Positions 9,808 to 21,700 are shown, counted from the stretch's first letter. The stretch is 64,000 nucleotides of DNA from Tetraselmis striata (GCA_006384855.1 VCJN01001772.1:37207-101206); one strand, 5' to 3'. Program-made: numbers and translations. The notes: generated by a model from the sequence alone, not told the origin.

Positions 9808-11916
9808 ATGGCTGTGTCTCAGATAGTACGGGCGGCGGTAACGGGGCCGGGCGCGGCCACCGGCCCCTTGAGCCGCCGCCGCCACTTGCGCAGCGGCGCC
9901 TCTCTCGGCAAGACCGCCGCGCTGGCTCCAAGGAGGCGCGCCCCTCCAGCCGCGCACGCCAGCACATCGCCTCTCCTTCAGATCCAACCGAACCTCTACT
10001 CCACAGCAGAGGACTCCCACAACCTCACTTGGCACAGCCGTCACCGCATTGCCTGTCCACCATTTCTCTGAGGGTGTTGACACGAAGGCAACCCCCCCCC
10101 CCCTCCCCCCCCCCCCCTCCCCCCCCCCCCCTCCCCCCCCGCCCACCCACCCTCGCCGCCCTTGTGCCCACAGGCCGACGGCTTCCCGTCCCAAGGCGGC
10201 CACCATCGAGGCGCGCCGCGCGTCTGACCCCATCTTTCCCCCAATGATCACGGGCAGGCGGCCAGAGGTGCTGCAGCGTAGTCTCCTCACTGGAGTGCAC
10301 TGCGCGCTTACTTGTGAACCTATGTCTTGATCACACACGCAGCCAACGCACCCACCCACCACTCCCTTCCCTCCACAGGAGAGTACCGACCTGATGACGC
10401 ACCTGCTGCGCAACCGCATAATTTTCATCGGAACCAGAATCACGGACCAGGTGAGTCACTACTGGGCGAGCATACAGGCGCCATTGGCCGTGCTGCTCCC
10501 CGTGTCAGCAATTCCCATACCGTCATTGCCCCCTCACAGACATGCACCGAGATTGTGGCCAAGCTGATGGCGCTCGAGGCCGCGGACCCTAAGAAGGATA
10601 TCAAGCTGTACATCAACTCGCAAGGTGCGCATGCCTGGGGATCCAGGGCGAAAATGGAAGCGCAACGGAAGTGAAGGGTGTGGGTCATGGGGCGGGGGGG
10701 GGGGGGGGTTAACGGCGCGAAAGGTCCTCGCTGACGGCCCTGACCATCGGCTTGTGGTGTGTACTTCCTTTTGTGCGGGCAGGTGGCCAGGGATATGCCA
10801 TCGTGGGCATTCTGGACGCCATGCGGAACTGCAAGTGCGACATCAGGTACGCCCGCTGCCCGTGCTGGGCCCGTAGTATCGGAAGCGCTTCGGACATGAG
10901 TGCGCCGCATTGCCAGCCTATTAATGCAGCGCTCGCTGGCTGGCCTGCAGCACGGTGGCTTTCGGCATGGTGGCGGCAAATGCGGCCGTCATCCTGGTGA
11001 GCCTAACAGGCCCCTCCCTCCTCCCTCCCGAACTCTGCTCTGCCGCATTGGGTGCTACCCAGCCCTGCCCTGAGCCGGATGCCCCCATCCCTTGCCCCTT
11101 GTGGCAACAGAGCAGTGGCACCAAGGGGAAGCGCTACAGCATGGAGCACACCCGCATCATGCTGGCCCAGCCGTTTGGTGCGCCCGCCGCAGGGTTATTA
11201 TGCGTGTATGGGGGGCAGGGAGGGGGTTTGGGGGTATACTCCTTGTGGCCAGGCTCATGTGTGTTAAGGGCTTACCTACTTTGAACGTGTTAAGGGCTTA
11301 CCTACTGCCGGATCGCAGGCGGTATGCAGGGTTCAGCTGAGGAGGTCAACATCCAGGCGTCGGAGCTGAACCGCACCATGAAGGTGGGCATGCTATCCCC
11401 ACCCCCAGCTCTGCACCCCCTCGGGTGCAGTGGAGCTGCGCGGGGAGCGGTGCAACTTGCTGTTGAGTGTGCGGGGCGGTTTACCGCATGGTTGCTATTC
11501 CCTGACCTTGGCACACCTCTTTCCTCCTCAGGTGATGGTCCAGTTTTTGATGGAGACCACCGGAATGAGTAAGGAGGCCATCGAGATGGAGATCGACCGC
11601 GAAACTTTCCTCGGTAAGCAGCGAAATCTCACTTCCCCAATGCCTCTCCCGTATTGCCCGTAAATCTGTATTCTACGGGATGGATCATGCAGAGTGACAT
11701 TACGTCTATGCCGGACACCTGGCCCCCTGCGCCCCGTTCACAATAGGGGTGCGTTCATTATTCCGGTACTGTATGGGCACCAGATAGTGTCACTGTATGC
11801 TACTTGACGTCTTACATGCTGACAAGTCTGACACCATGTTTGCCCACTTATTGTATCCTTGGCTGGCAGGTGCGCAAAAGGCCATCGACATGGGCATCAT
11901 TGATGCCGTGATTTAA
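9808..11916 (+). CDS. clpR: ClpR-type (non-catalytic) subunit of the plastid Clp protease, multi-exon
   Basis: In plastids ClpR subunits form the heptameric Clp rings together with ClpP but lack the Ser-His-Asp triad. Nine exons fit in frame: 10174-10267, 10379-10450, 10540-10624, 10783-10846, 10951-10996, 11111-11177, 11319-11383, 11532-11613 and 11870-11916, with GT/AG borders. Diagnostic text includes LLRNRIIFIGTRITDQ, DPKKDIKLYINSQGG, SSGTKGKRYSMEHTRIM and AQKAIDMGIIDAVI. The site of the nucleophile reads GMVAANAAVIL (Asn for Ser). The His site reads RIMLAQP instead of the usual IMIHQP. The Asp of the ERDRF motif falls on Glu in DRETF. I therefore call ClpR rather than ClpP. An Ala/Arg/Ser-rich stretch starting at the ATG at 9808 looks like a transit peptide. 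I could not fix the first donor site, so the N-terminus is provisional. Confidence 0.87.
10091..10140 (+). repeat. C-rich tract just upstream of a clpR acceptor site
   Basis: Almost pure C with isolated T, ending about 33 bp before the CCCACAG acceptor at 10173. It may act as a polypyrimidine tract. It belongs to the same homopolymer habit seen across the window. Confidence 0.6.
11261..11306 (+). repeat. 26-bp tandem duplication in a clpR intron
   Basis: GTGTTAAGGGCTTACCTACT occurs at 11261-11280 and 11287-11306, separated by TTGAAC. It lies just before the CGCAG acceptor of the exon starting at 11319. Confidence 0.85.
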
Positions 11917-11940
11917 GGGCCTGCAGCTGAGGATGCAGCA

Positions 11941-11965
11941 TGTAATCAGGTTACTTAAATTGTAA
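11941..11965 (+). terminator. Candidate polyadenylation signals (TGTAA) of clpR
   Basis: TGTAA occurs at 11941-11945 and 11961-11965, shortly after the TAA stop. TGTAA is the usual poly(A) signal in chlorophyte algae. The motif is short, so this rests on position and taxon. Confidence 0.35.
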
Positions 11966-12326
11966 GACAGTCTTGACGAGGTAAAGTTCCAAGTGGCCCA
12001 ATTATGCATCCAGCAACGCACTGGCCACACGAGTTTTGCTTTCAAGTGAAGCAGGATTGCAGTGTTAATATTTACAGGAGGGCGCCATCGGGGAAAATAG
12101 GCAGAGTCTCATGGCTATGAAACGGCAGCTTTGCATAGTACAGTCAGGGGGAGCAGAGAGGGTATGGATACACAGATACAGCACCCACAGCAGCCAGCGA
12201 TAAACATCATCCCAGGATACTTGAACAACAGCAATGATTTTCTGAAGAGAAGGCATATTCCTTCCCATCATGCTGAGGAAGGAGGGCTGCAGCGGATGTG
12301 GCAAAGAAAGATAGCGCGTCAGCTGC

Positions 12327-14172
12327 CTATCTTCCTTGCCGGGCATCAGCTTGTCTCTGCTGCTGGGCCAGCACCATCCTGAGTCGCCACTGAGCCGCCT
12401 CGATGTAGGCCTTATTGCCTGAAGAGGGCTGTTTCCGGCCTTGCAGCGCCGCTGCTGGCGGCATGCCTGCCTGCTGGCGCAGGAAAGCCTGGAGGTGCGT
12501 CGGCGCCCCGGGCGGCACCACTTGACTCAGCAGCGGCATCAATCCCGCGGCAGCGCAAGCAGAAGCCACAGAGAAACTGGGCTGGATGTCCTGCTCCGAC
12601 TGGCGTTCAGAGGCGCTGTTGAGGAGCGTGCGCGCCGCCTCGCCTAGCCATGCCTTGTCCGGTGCCGTGCGGCTGCTTGAGGCTCCCTGGCAAGCTGCCT
12701 GCCGGTGCGTCCAATCTCCGGCATGATCCGCCGCTGTAGTGGTGTCTGCGAGGCTGTGACGAAGCGAGTTTTCCAGTGAAAAGTGCGATGCCTCCGGCTC
12801 ATCATGCGTTGCCAGAGAAGAGAGCTTGAAGGTCACTGACTTGGTGGGCGTGCCAGAGCCGGTGCGGGCAGGCGAGCCAAATGCGCGCTGAACGCGCCGT
12901 TGAGCAGGTGAATCCTGGTCCGCACGCAGGTGGCCGCTACCCAGACTGTCACGGCAGTCTGTCCGAGTGTCCACGCGCTCGAGAGAGCAGTCACTTGCGG
13001 AGGGCTCTCCTGTGGCGCCATCAATGCTGCCGACGGATTTTGATTCTGACTGCTGGCTGGCCGCCAGAGCAGCAGCAGCTTTAATTTGGGACTGCTTTCC
13101 CAGGTTCCGAGTCCTCAGGAAACGCGTGCCGCAGGCATTGCACAGAATCGGCTTGCACTTGGGCCCCTTCCGCCACTGCGGCGACTCCTGCACACCACAG
13201 TGATCACAAGGACCGTGCAGCTCGGAGCGCCCGCGGCGGCGCCCCGCCGGCTGGCCAAAGCCGGTGCGCTCCAGAGCAGACTTGAAGTTGGAGCTGCCCG
13301 TGCGGGCTAGGCCGGCACCCAGAGACGGGTTTGAAGCGGCAGCACCCTCGGCCGGGCTGCTTGCGGTGCGGGCCAGCTTACGCGGCGTCGCAACCTGCTT
13401 TGCACACCAGGCATCAATCGCATCGCTGAGCACGACGGAGGCGGCCTCGTGCAGAATCAGTAGGCCGTCTGACGAGCTGATCGGCTGTACACCGTCGGAT
13501 ATCTGGGAAGCCACTTCTCTGCTCCGCTTGGCTGACGAGTTTGCATTGCCTGCGCCAGCTACCCGGCTGGCTGTCGGCGTCTTCTTGCGTGGACGGCCCG
13601 GACCTAGGCGTGGGTTCTGCACCTCCCTAGAGCACAACACACGGCGGGTGCGGTTAGCAGGCAATTGAAACCATACCAACTCGGTATGCCCAGCCGGAAA
13701 TACTAGCACAGTATTGGCAAGGGGCGGAGGGAGGGGGGGGGGGGCACGCGGCACTCACTTCAGGTCAGGCACAGTCACGTCGTGCGAGGTGTTGTCGGAG
13801 CTGGTGTCGCTCTGATCATGGGAGACCTGACGGTGGAGCAAGGCCGTGATTAGCATACACGGTGAGGCTTGACATCAGCCGGCGCCTGCGGAGATGTCAG
13901 CTATGAACTTGAAAGGGCAGGGATCTCACCCCGCCTTTTTCCGGCTTGATGCAGTCTGTCTTGTTGGGCTTGGACTTGAAGGGGTGTACCTTGCCTGAAG
14001 GGCCAAGGGAGGCAGAGTCATGCGTTTGCAGGCAGTGTTTCCCCTCTGCGCCACCAAGACTGTGCGCTAACATCATCCAGTATCGGGTGGCGGTGGTGAG
14101 CTAGGGGTGGAACAGTAGATTTTTGGTGCTGGGCGTACCTAAACCGTCAGGGGCGTGTTCATGCAGCGCCAT
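12327..14172 (-). CDS. GATA-type zinc-finger transcription factor, four exons, 488 aa
   Basis: GATA factors bind WGATAR sites in the nucleus. The exons, read on the minus strand, are 14172-14139 ([11 protein letters not shown]), 13994-13930, 13826-13759 and 13626-12327. All borders are GT/AG and the phases agree. The finger, at about residues 196-221, reads [18 protein letters not shown] then [12 protein letters not shown]. That is C-X2-C-X18-C-X2-C, the plant-type spacing; animal and fungal fingers usually have 17. An AT-hook-like PGRPRKK lies near residues 64-70. The C-terminal half is Ser/Ala-rich and disordered-looking and ends in a Gln-rich segment. The gene converges with clpR and their stops are 410 bp apart. 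Using the contiguous ORF start at 13754 instead would translate intron sequence. The last stop is TAG. Confidence 0.85.
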
Positions 14173-14344
14173 TGGAGCGTTTTCCGGCCAGCTCTTACTC
14201 CGTCCCAGCTGAGAATCTGTGAACACGAACAGACGGCTCAAACATTTTGCAGGCAGCGCGTCGTGCCCTTCCCGCAGGAGCTTGAGGGTACAAATGTAGG
14301 TCGGATTGTGTACACTTAGGCCAAGACACGGACCCCGGGGAAGT

Positions 14345-14379
<35 letters not shown>
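14345..14379 (+). repeat. 35-nt G homopolymer upstream of the GATA gene
   Basis: An uninterrupted G run, about 170 bp 5' of the GATA start codon on the opposite strand, where it reads as C. A C-rich tract follows at about 14613-14640. Confidence 0.9.
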
Positions 14380-14380
<1 letters not shown>

Positions 14381-14399
14381 CAATATCTCCCACGGCAAA

Positions 14400-15879
14400 G
14401 GCCCACACGGATAATTTACCCCTAGTGAGTTCGGTCCCAGGCCAGAAAAGCAGCTTGCAAGGCTTCAAGAAGGTGAGCGGTTTGTAACAGCCACTGGTGA
14501 TCACGGCTGGACCTAGGATCACATGAAACAAACAGCGGGCCCCCTTTCTCCAGCGCAGCGCGAGGTCAAGGCCGGGGCGTCATACTCGCTTGGAGATGAC
14601 CGACCGAGCGTGCCCCCCCCCCCCCCGCCACCCCCCCGCCCCTCTCCGCTGCAACTCGCCCGTCGACAAGACCGGACAAGATACGGCCGGCGGAGACGGG
14701 TTGGCGCACAAAGCTTCGTTGCGTGGGTAGTGTGTACCGCTAGCGACGCGGGGATGGCGGGAAGCTCGGGCGTGGCGGTCCCCGGGGGTCTTGTTGTATG
14801 TCGGTTAACCTCGATTTCGAATTATCTACGATGCACGGTGTCGAACATCAACGGCCACGCGATAATGTAAAACGATCGGCGAAAGATCCCGCGACGACAA
14901 GCTGGCATATTGAGGCCGGCGCGCACGCCCACACTCAGAAAGCGAATGGCAAACCTACTCGCGCAGACTAAGAAAGGTGTGGTTCTTTAGGTTGCACTGC
15001 CCTCGGGAACTCCCGCTAGCGTTGCCAGTCGCCAGAGTGCGCGACTTCGGCGGTCGGCCGTCAAACAGGCGATGTAACACCCGCGCAGCTACAACTACTG
15101 GAAGTAGTACTGTGCCGGTACCGGTATCTTCTACGAGAGGATCGGGTTGCGCGACTTGGGGAGCGCTCATCTCCGAGCCCGCGACGAGTTGGACGCAGCC
15201 AGTTTGCAACGAGGACTAGTTGCATATCAACTGCCGGGGCAGGAGTGGCGCTACTCCGCCGGGGCGGGCACTGCAGAGACAGAATCGAGATTACGGTAGG
15301 GGGTTTCGTAACAGCGGCACGTCAGGCGAGCGAGGGTGCGTCCCAACTGCCGTTACATGTGCTGACTCACCGTCTCCCAGTCGTGATCTGACGTGGGGCT
15401 CGCTGACGTATATCTCGTGCACGGGTCGCACTGCCTAGAAGGTATCAAGTGATTCCAGGACCAGCTCTTACAGCTAGTCAGCGAAGGAAGGACTGCTCCG
15501 GTGAGATGATCGTGCGTACAGTGTCGATTGTGTGCTCGACTAAATCCGTGCGCGGTCAAGCGGTCGTCAGCAGCGCAGTGGTGATGATATGACCGAGTCT
15601 CGGACCCCATCGCCAAGGCAAGGCGTCGTGTGATGATGGGTTTGGTTATGACACGCGGGCGGGTTCCGTATGGTCTGGCGAAGGCAAAGTACTACTACGG
15701 GCGGCAGGCTTGTGGGCGCGGGGGTAAGGGACAACAGACGCTAAGTACTAGAGCGGGCGGAGCGCGCGCGTGGCGTCCGCCGGCGTCGTGTCGTCATCGT
15801 GATGCATCATGCGCCGGCGGGGTCGCGGCTGCGCAAGGTCGTCGGTAATGCGCGCGCGAGCGCGGTACAAGTACAGCTG
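14400..15879. other. Intergenic region, no recognised gene
   Basis: No conserved motif was seen on either strand. The region is rich in short GTAC/GGTACC palindromes near 15100-15130 and in CG dinucleotides. It ends at the start of the 1-kb repeat element at 15880. Confidence 0.4.
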
Positions 15880-16871
15880 CCCACAAAAGTCTTGCCCCCC
15901 TACTTGTCAAGCATCAATTGTACATTGGCCCATATATGAGCCCTCACCTTCGTTTCCGGCCGCGCCCTCCCATGTGTCATACGTGAACACGACATCATGC
16001 GTGGGGGGAGCCCTAAGTGGCGTTTGTTGGGCTCTCGTTGTAAATGCCATATATACGTGTGCGTGTCATACATTGTGTAGGGTTAGTAATGTATTTGATA
16101 ACCAAATGGCACGAATTTTTATATCGCACGTATATGCGTTCTATCTGTACGGATGCACGCCAAGAGTTAGCTCTACCATCGTAGAGCACATTCACAAAGG
16201 CGCGCTCTCCCCACCGTCGGCATGCAAGCAAGTGAGCGGTTCCCGCAAAACGGCCAATACTGCGATAAAGGCTTGCTCAAAAGACAACCCACCTAAAGCT
16301 GCTGTCCGCATTCAATGCGCCCTTGGTAGAGCCGGGCTTCAGACCATACTGCGCAGAGGTGCAGCCCCCGAGTCAGCGGGTGGGTCCATATGGTCACCTG
16401 CTAGGGAATCGTCCAAGGTACGTATGTGGTAGGGCCAGCCATCAATACGCTCCCATATTCTGCTGTTGGGCTTCGCCTAGCGGGCCCCTAAGCGGGGAAA
16501 ATCCGCCCGCGCGGGGCGAGTACATCGCCTTTTTGTCGGGATGCGGGTCGCGCGGTAAGCCATTGTACTAGGGTTTGTAGGAGAACCTAAAAATATTTGC
16601 ATCGGGCCCCCCATACCCCCCTCAGTGACATTTCCACTGAGGGGCCCGGCAGCAGAATTGGAACCCGCGCATAGCGGAATCGCGAGCGTAACAGGCAGCC
16701 CCCCCCCCCCCCCCCCCCCCCCCCCGCCACCTATCGCATCTCAAGCCGTTGATGAATATTCTAGTTAATTATATCGTAAAAATGCGCCACTGTACCACTC
16801 GGCGGTCGGCGCCGCCGGTGCTTACGTGGCGATATGGACAGATACGTACATGTCAAGACTTTCGAAGGGGG
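15880..16871 (+). mobile_element. 1-kb repeat element, copy 1
   Basis: The whole segment matches the reverse complement of 26343-27388. Its ends are imperfect inverted repeats of each other: the left end has CCCACAAAAGTCTTGCC, and the right end, read in reverse, CCCCCTTCGAAAGTCTTGAC. This suggests a non-autonomous DNA element. A 27-nt C run (16699-16725), a perfect hairpin at 16617-16644 and a B-box-like sequence on the minus strand near 16651-16673 are shared with copy 2. An ORF with FISHVYAFYLYGCTPRVSST is open in both copies, but I do not recognise it and it may be fortuitous. Confidence 0.65.
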
Positions 16872-16902
16872 TTGTATGAGATGACGATTTGTTTTTTGCC
16901 AG

Positions 16903-17708
16903 AGGGGTTGGGCCATACATACTACTCAATTGAGATGTAAACACAGTACGGGTACGTACATTACAGTGTTAGCTCGAAGTGGCCCCTGCCGCAAAGTAGT
17001 TTTAGCCGGTCTGAGGTGCCGGCTATAGCTTCATCGATATATATTCGTTCGGTACTGTGAAAGAGCAACGACGAATCCCTTAGACCTGATTCCTACTCCT
17101 ACTCCTCTGGCTTAATTTGCGCCGGGCGAAGTGGGCGGGGGCGATCAAAAATCCGGAACTGAGCCGGATCTTGTAAACCTAACTATTTGTAATGGGGTAG
17201 CCGAGGCTTCTACGACCCCGGCGACCCACTACACCCTGACCTAGCGTCGCTTGATCTTCCTCTTCCGTCAACCACTGCGGTTGTGTGCCCGTTGGAGGGC
17301 AACGCTTCTTCAGCCGGTTCAGCTGACGCAGCAGCTGTCGGCATACCATAACGAGATAAATTATTCGTGTTACCATAACAACGAGATAAATCATTCGTAA
17401 CGCCGCCGCACGTAAAGCGGAGAGGGCGCGACGCGCGTGGCTGTGCTGCTCCTTCCAAGAAAATTGTTTCGCCGCCACTGTCACCACATACAGCTCCGAA
17501 GTCGACGAAATATATACAGGCGGGGCTCGGCCACACTGAATTGAGATGTAAACACATTACATTAAGTAAAGTGTTTGCTCGAAGTGGCCCCGATACCGCA
17601 CAATAGTTTTAGCCAACCGTCTGAGGTGCCGGCTCTAGCTTCATCGATGTTCGGCATTATCGAAGAGCAGCCAATACCTTAGACCTGACTCCCAACATAC
17701 TCCACTCG
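16903..17708 (+). repeat. Two direct repeats of about 200 bp
   Basis: 16903-17129 and 17525-17708 share AATTGAGATGTAAACACA, GCTCGAAGTGGCCCC, GTCTGAGGTGCCGGCT and CTTAGACCTGA in the same order. A shorter relative (AATTGAGGTGCAAACACATT) lies at 2469-2490, immediately left of CACTA copy A. The repeats may be ends of an unrecognised element. The 400 bp between them contain two GAGATAAAT(T/C)ATTCGT repeats and no recognised gene. Confidence 0.6.
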
Positions 17709-17709
17709 C

Positions 17710-18255
17710 TGACTTTAAGGTAACGCAATAGATAACGGCGCCCGTTTTATGTGTGGCATGTTATTGCGCACGTCTCAAGACGTGCCATCATTAAATCGGG
17801 GGGGGAGAAGCGCAACATGAAGGTGTTACTCATAATCCCACGGCCCTTTGCACCATAGCATAATGACATTTATGTGGGGGAGACACTCACGGCAATTGCC
17901 AGAACGTATCGCGTGGAGGGCGCACTGATTGTTCCGGATGTATATGAGGTGACTGGCAGCGATGGCAAGAAGTCAAGAGCGCGCCGTGACTTGCATCATA
18001 AGGTGTAGTGCACCCTCTGCCAAGCTGAAGTGGGCATGTTGGCATGCGATTGGCTGCTGCGGGCATATAACACTCGCACAATGTAGGATGATGGACTACA
18101 TATATATACACACACACACACACATAACGCATGCACAGTCATACCTTTTTCTTTTCCCATGCCCTTTGTACTCTGTAGCAGACAGTAGGAGCAGCCGTGC
18201 CACGATGTAACTCCACCACCCGTCTAGGCACATGTCCGCAAATAAGAAGGCGCAA

Positions 18256-18290
<35 letters not shown>

Positions 18291-18613
18291 TGCATGCGTT
18301 ATGTGTGTGCATGCAGATATCGTATTACTACTCTGGAGTATGTTGATCATACATGGGTGGCTTCGGGTGCATGCAAGTACTCATTCGGAGTCTACCGTCC
18401 AAGCAACCATTACTGCGACGGCCATACAGACGGTGTACACATGGTGGTGATGGACGCAGCGTAGGGAAAGACTGCCGACGATGACTATTGACCCAGCATT
18501 GCCTACTGCGGGGATGCCCACCTACAGCTCTAGTCCAACGGAGATATCCGGTTCCTCGCAGTCGATCAGGCCGGCGCATGGCACAGCCTGCAGACGATAG
18601 CCGGCACTACTAC
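17710..18613 (+). mobile_element. CACTA fragment E, internal piece with an inverted middle segment
   Basis: 17790-18090 matches the core-exon region of copies B and D (TYRVEGALIVPDVYEVTGSD and following), and 18300-18605 matches the next exon (AYCGDAHLQL region). Between them, 18150-18240 matches the family only in reverse complement (TGTAACTCCACCACC). This inverted piece is bordered by a CA microsatellite (about 18109-18124) and a TA microsatellite (18256-18290). Stops interrupt every frame. The fragment ends 29 bp before the CACTA terminus of copy B. Confidence 0.7.
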
Positions 18614-18767
18614 ATGTGTTTGTCTCTATTTTTGCGCTGGCCACTAGCCTCCCAAGCTGTCTCGTAATTATTATATTGTAATAGCCCGTAATCGCTATTT
18701 TGCCACGGAATGGGGGTGAAATCGCCGCATCTACCGTGTAATCCCTGCCAAGGGGACTTGGGAAGAG

Positions 18768-21700
18768 GTGACCAAGAGACTGCGCTGCCACGCGTGTGGG
18801 GCCCTTGTCTCAAAGACTCAGTTCTACGACACTCACAGATGGACGGAGGCGTGCGGCGAGCCTCCGGACACCGCCGCGCCTGTCGCAGCCGGTGGTGATG
18901 GCGCCCATGCTGCACCGTACGTCCGTCACGCCTTTTTTGCTCCGTCCGGACCCGGTCAGACCGAAACGCGGGGCGAGCCGGGTGATGCATCGATACCGTC
19001 TCCGCCGCCATCGCCCCCGCCTCCCTCTCCGCCGCTCCAGTCTCCCCGAAACGAATCAGCGAGCTCCGCACTTCCCTGCGGCGGGGAGGGGCGTTCGGTG
19101 TCGTCTGATGGTGGCATGGCAACAAGCAAGGAGACGAATGCCGAGCTTCACTACGTGGGCGCGATCATAACCAAGACGTTCAGGACGCGGGAGAGCTTTC
19201 TCGGCCAGGTAGTCCCCCCCCCCCCCCCCCCCCTTGTTGCCCTCCCTGACGTCCCGTTACTCTTCCTGCCATAGGCCAACCGCCGCCTTGTGATAGCCAC
19301 CCGTGTGTATCATCACCCAACATCCACGTCGTCAGTTGGAGATGAGATGACGAGGACGCAGACCCGGGGGATAGGGAGTTGTTGATGAAGGTGGTTTTAC
19401 AACGACGGCGACTCGGAAGAGCTAACGGAGTCGGAGATACAACCGCTATCCGTGACGACAGAGCAGCTGAGCGATTTCACTCGCATGTTGCCTCAAGGCG
19501 CCATTGACGACCTACCGGCGGTGCGCCCCTTGCGCAGCACCCACCGACGGTGCCTTCTTGGGGGTGCTTGCCCGCGTTGTTGCCCCATAATTTAGGTATT
19601 GGTAAGAATATCGCATTGGCAAGGTGCAAACGATGATTTGCGGAAGATGACGGCTACGCGCGCGTTGGTTTACATGCTTGCGCGCATATGCATCTGACAG
19701 GAGCTACGCGAACTTCTGGACGCCGACGGCGACGCCGATAGCGACGCCGAAGGCATTGTCGCGGGGGTTGTGGATAGCAACCCATCTGACGACAGCCGCG
19801 GTGACAACGACGGTGAAGGAGACGTTGGCGCGAGGTATAACTTCAGTACCGGGACTAGCAGCGCTCGGGGGAAGTACGACGACGGGAAGAGGTGAGCATG
19901 TATCGTGTCGACCCCCCCCCCCCCCCCCCTCATGTGTGACGCCTACTAGTCCGTTGCTAATGCCAATTCCTCTACCCCGCTTTGCAACAGACGCCGTCAG
20001 CTGCTCACCGGTGCCGACGCCACCCTGATGGAGGCGGCGCTCAATCTCTGCGAGTGGAAGCTGAAGCACAACATAAAGACGGCGGCGTTCGAGAGGCTGT
20101 CGAAGCTGCTGAAGAAGCACATGCTACCGAAGGACGGGTCGGAGCTCACATAGACGTGGTACCAAGTGGAGCAGTGCATGGACGTCCCGGACATAAAGAA
20201 GTATATCGTTCACTGCTGCCCGTGCGACGAGCATCGGTACGGCCGCTCCCTGGATGGTGGCTGGAGCTACAACGACCGTTGCCCTCGCTGCAATCTGACG
20301 CGCAGGACACTCGAGTCACTGCGCCACCCCCGCCCCGCCACGCCTCAACCGCGCAAGATCTACTACGACTTCAACGTCTGTGAGGTGATGCGCCCCCGCC
20401 CCCTTCCGTTTGCCCCCACTCATTGGCAGCATTGTCAGCGCAAAGCGTGATTGAGTTATTGTTGTTGTTGCACGAAACACGATGCAATTGGTGGGGCAAT
20501 TCTTTAGGGATGAGGAATGGGCTCTGCGCCGAAGCGAAGCACATGCAGAGACCAATCTATCAATGGGTTTTGGAACTCTGAAGCGTGCAAGGCCATGGAT
20601 GCTGCCACCAACGGGCAGTTTTCTCACAAAGACAACGGGGTGTATGATTTATGTGGAGATGGGGTGGAGCTGCACTACTATAGCAAAGCATATTCTTGCT
20701 GGATATCTGGCATTAGGCTCGTACCGCATGGCTTTTGCATGCTGCGAGGTATATGAGTAGAATTATAGTTGGGTGGTTGTGATCTGCTGTGATACGGTGT
20801 GGTATGTTACTGCATGTGTCAAGATATGCCATCGATCATCAAATCGGGGGGAGAAGCGCAACATTAAGGTGTTGATCATCATCCCACGGCCCTTTGCACC
20901 ATAGCACATTGACATATATGTGGAGGAGACACTCAAGGCAATTGCCAGCACGCATAGCGCGGAGGGCGTACTGATTGGTCAGGATGTGTATGAGGTGACT
21001 GACAGCGATGGCAACAAGTCTAGAGCGCGCCGTGACTTGCAGCACCAGGTGTGCACCCATTGTCAACCTGAAGTGGGTGTGCTGGCCTGCGGTTGGCTGC
21101 TGTCGGCATATAACACTGACCTGCACAATGTGGGATGATGGACCACATATATACATAAGTGCCTTCTTTGCTGACATGCATGGACGCTTCAAGGCTATGA
21201 AGCGTGGAGGAGTTACGTCGTGGCACGGCTGCTCCTACTATCTGCTACATAATTCAGAGGGCAGGGACAAGAAGAAGGTATGCCCGTGCATGCGTTGTTA
21301 AGTGTTTGCATGCATATATCCCATTACTGCTATGGATGATGCTGATCATACATTGGCGGGGGCGGCTTCGGGTACATGCAAGTACTACTTCGGAGCCTGC
21401 CGTCCAGACGCCCCTTACTGCGATGGCTATATAGACGGCGTGCGCATGGTGGTGATGGATGCAGCGCAGGGAAAGATTGCCGACGAGGACTACGAGCCCA
21501 TCATTGCCTACTGCGGAGATGCCCACATACAGCTCTCAAGCGCAGATATGCGGTATCTAACACTAGAGGCCGGCGCAGTGCGCATCGTGCAGACGATAGC
21601 CGGCACTTCGGGCCTGTCTCCATTTGTGCGTTGGCTAATGTATATAAGCTATGTCGACTTCTGCCCTTTGCCGATAGCACATGCGCTACTGTTGTTGGGG

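Noticed and set aside
10029-10330. Pro-rich and Gly-rich ORFs over the C tract near clpR
   Set aside because: They are translations of a homopolymer inside an intron.
12327-13754. The GATA protein starting at the contiguous ORF start (13754)
   Set aside because: The first 43 residues fall in what reads as an intron (donor GTGAGT, acceptor CTAG). Joining the upstream exons gives a consistent 488-aa frame with its own ATG.
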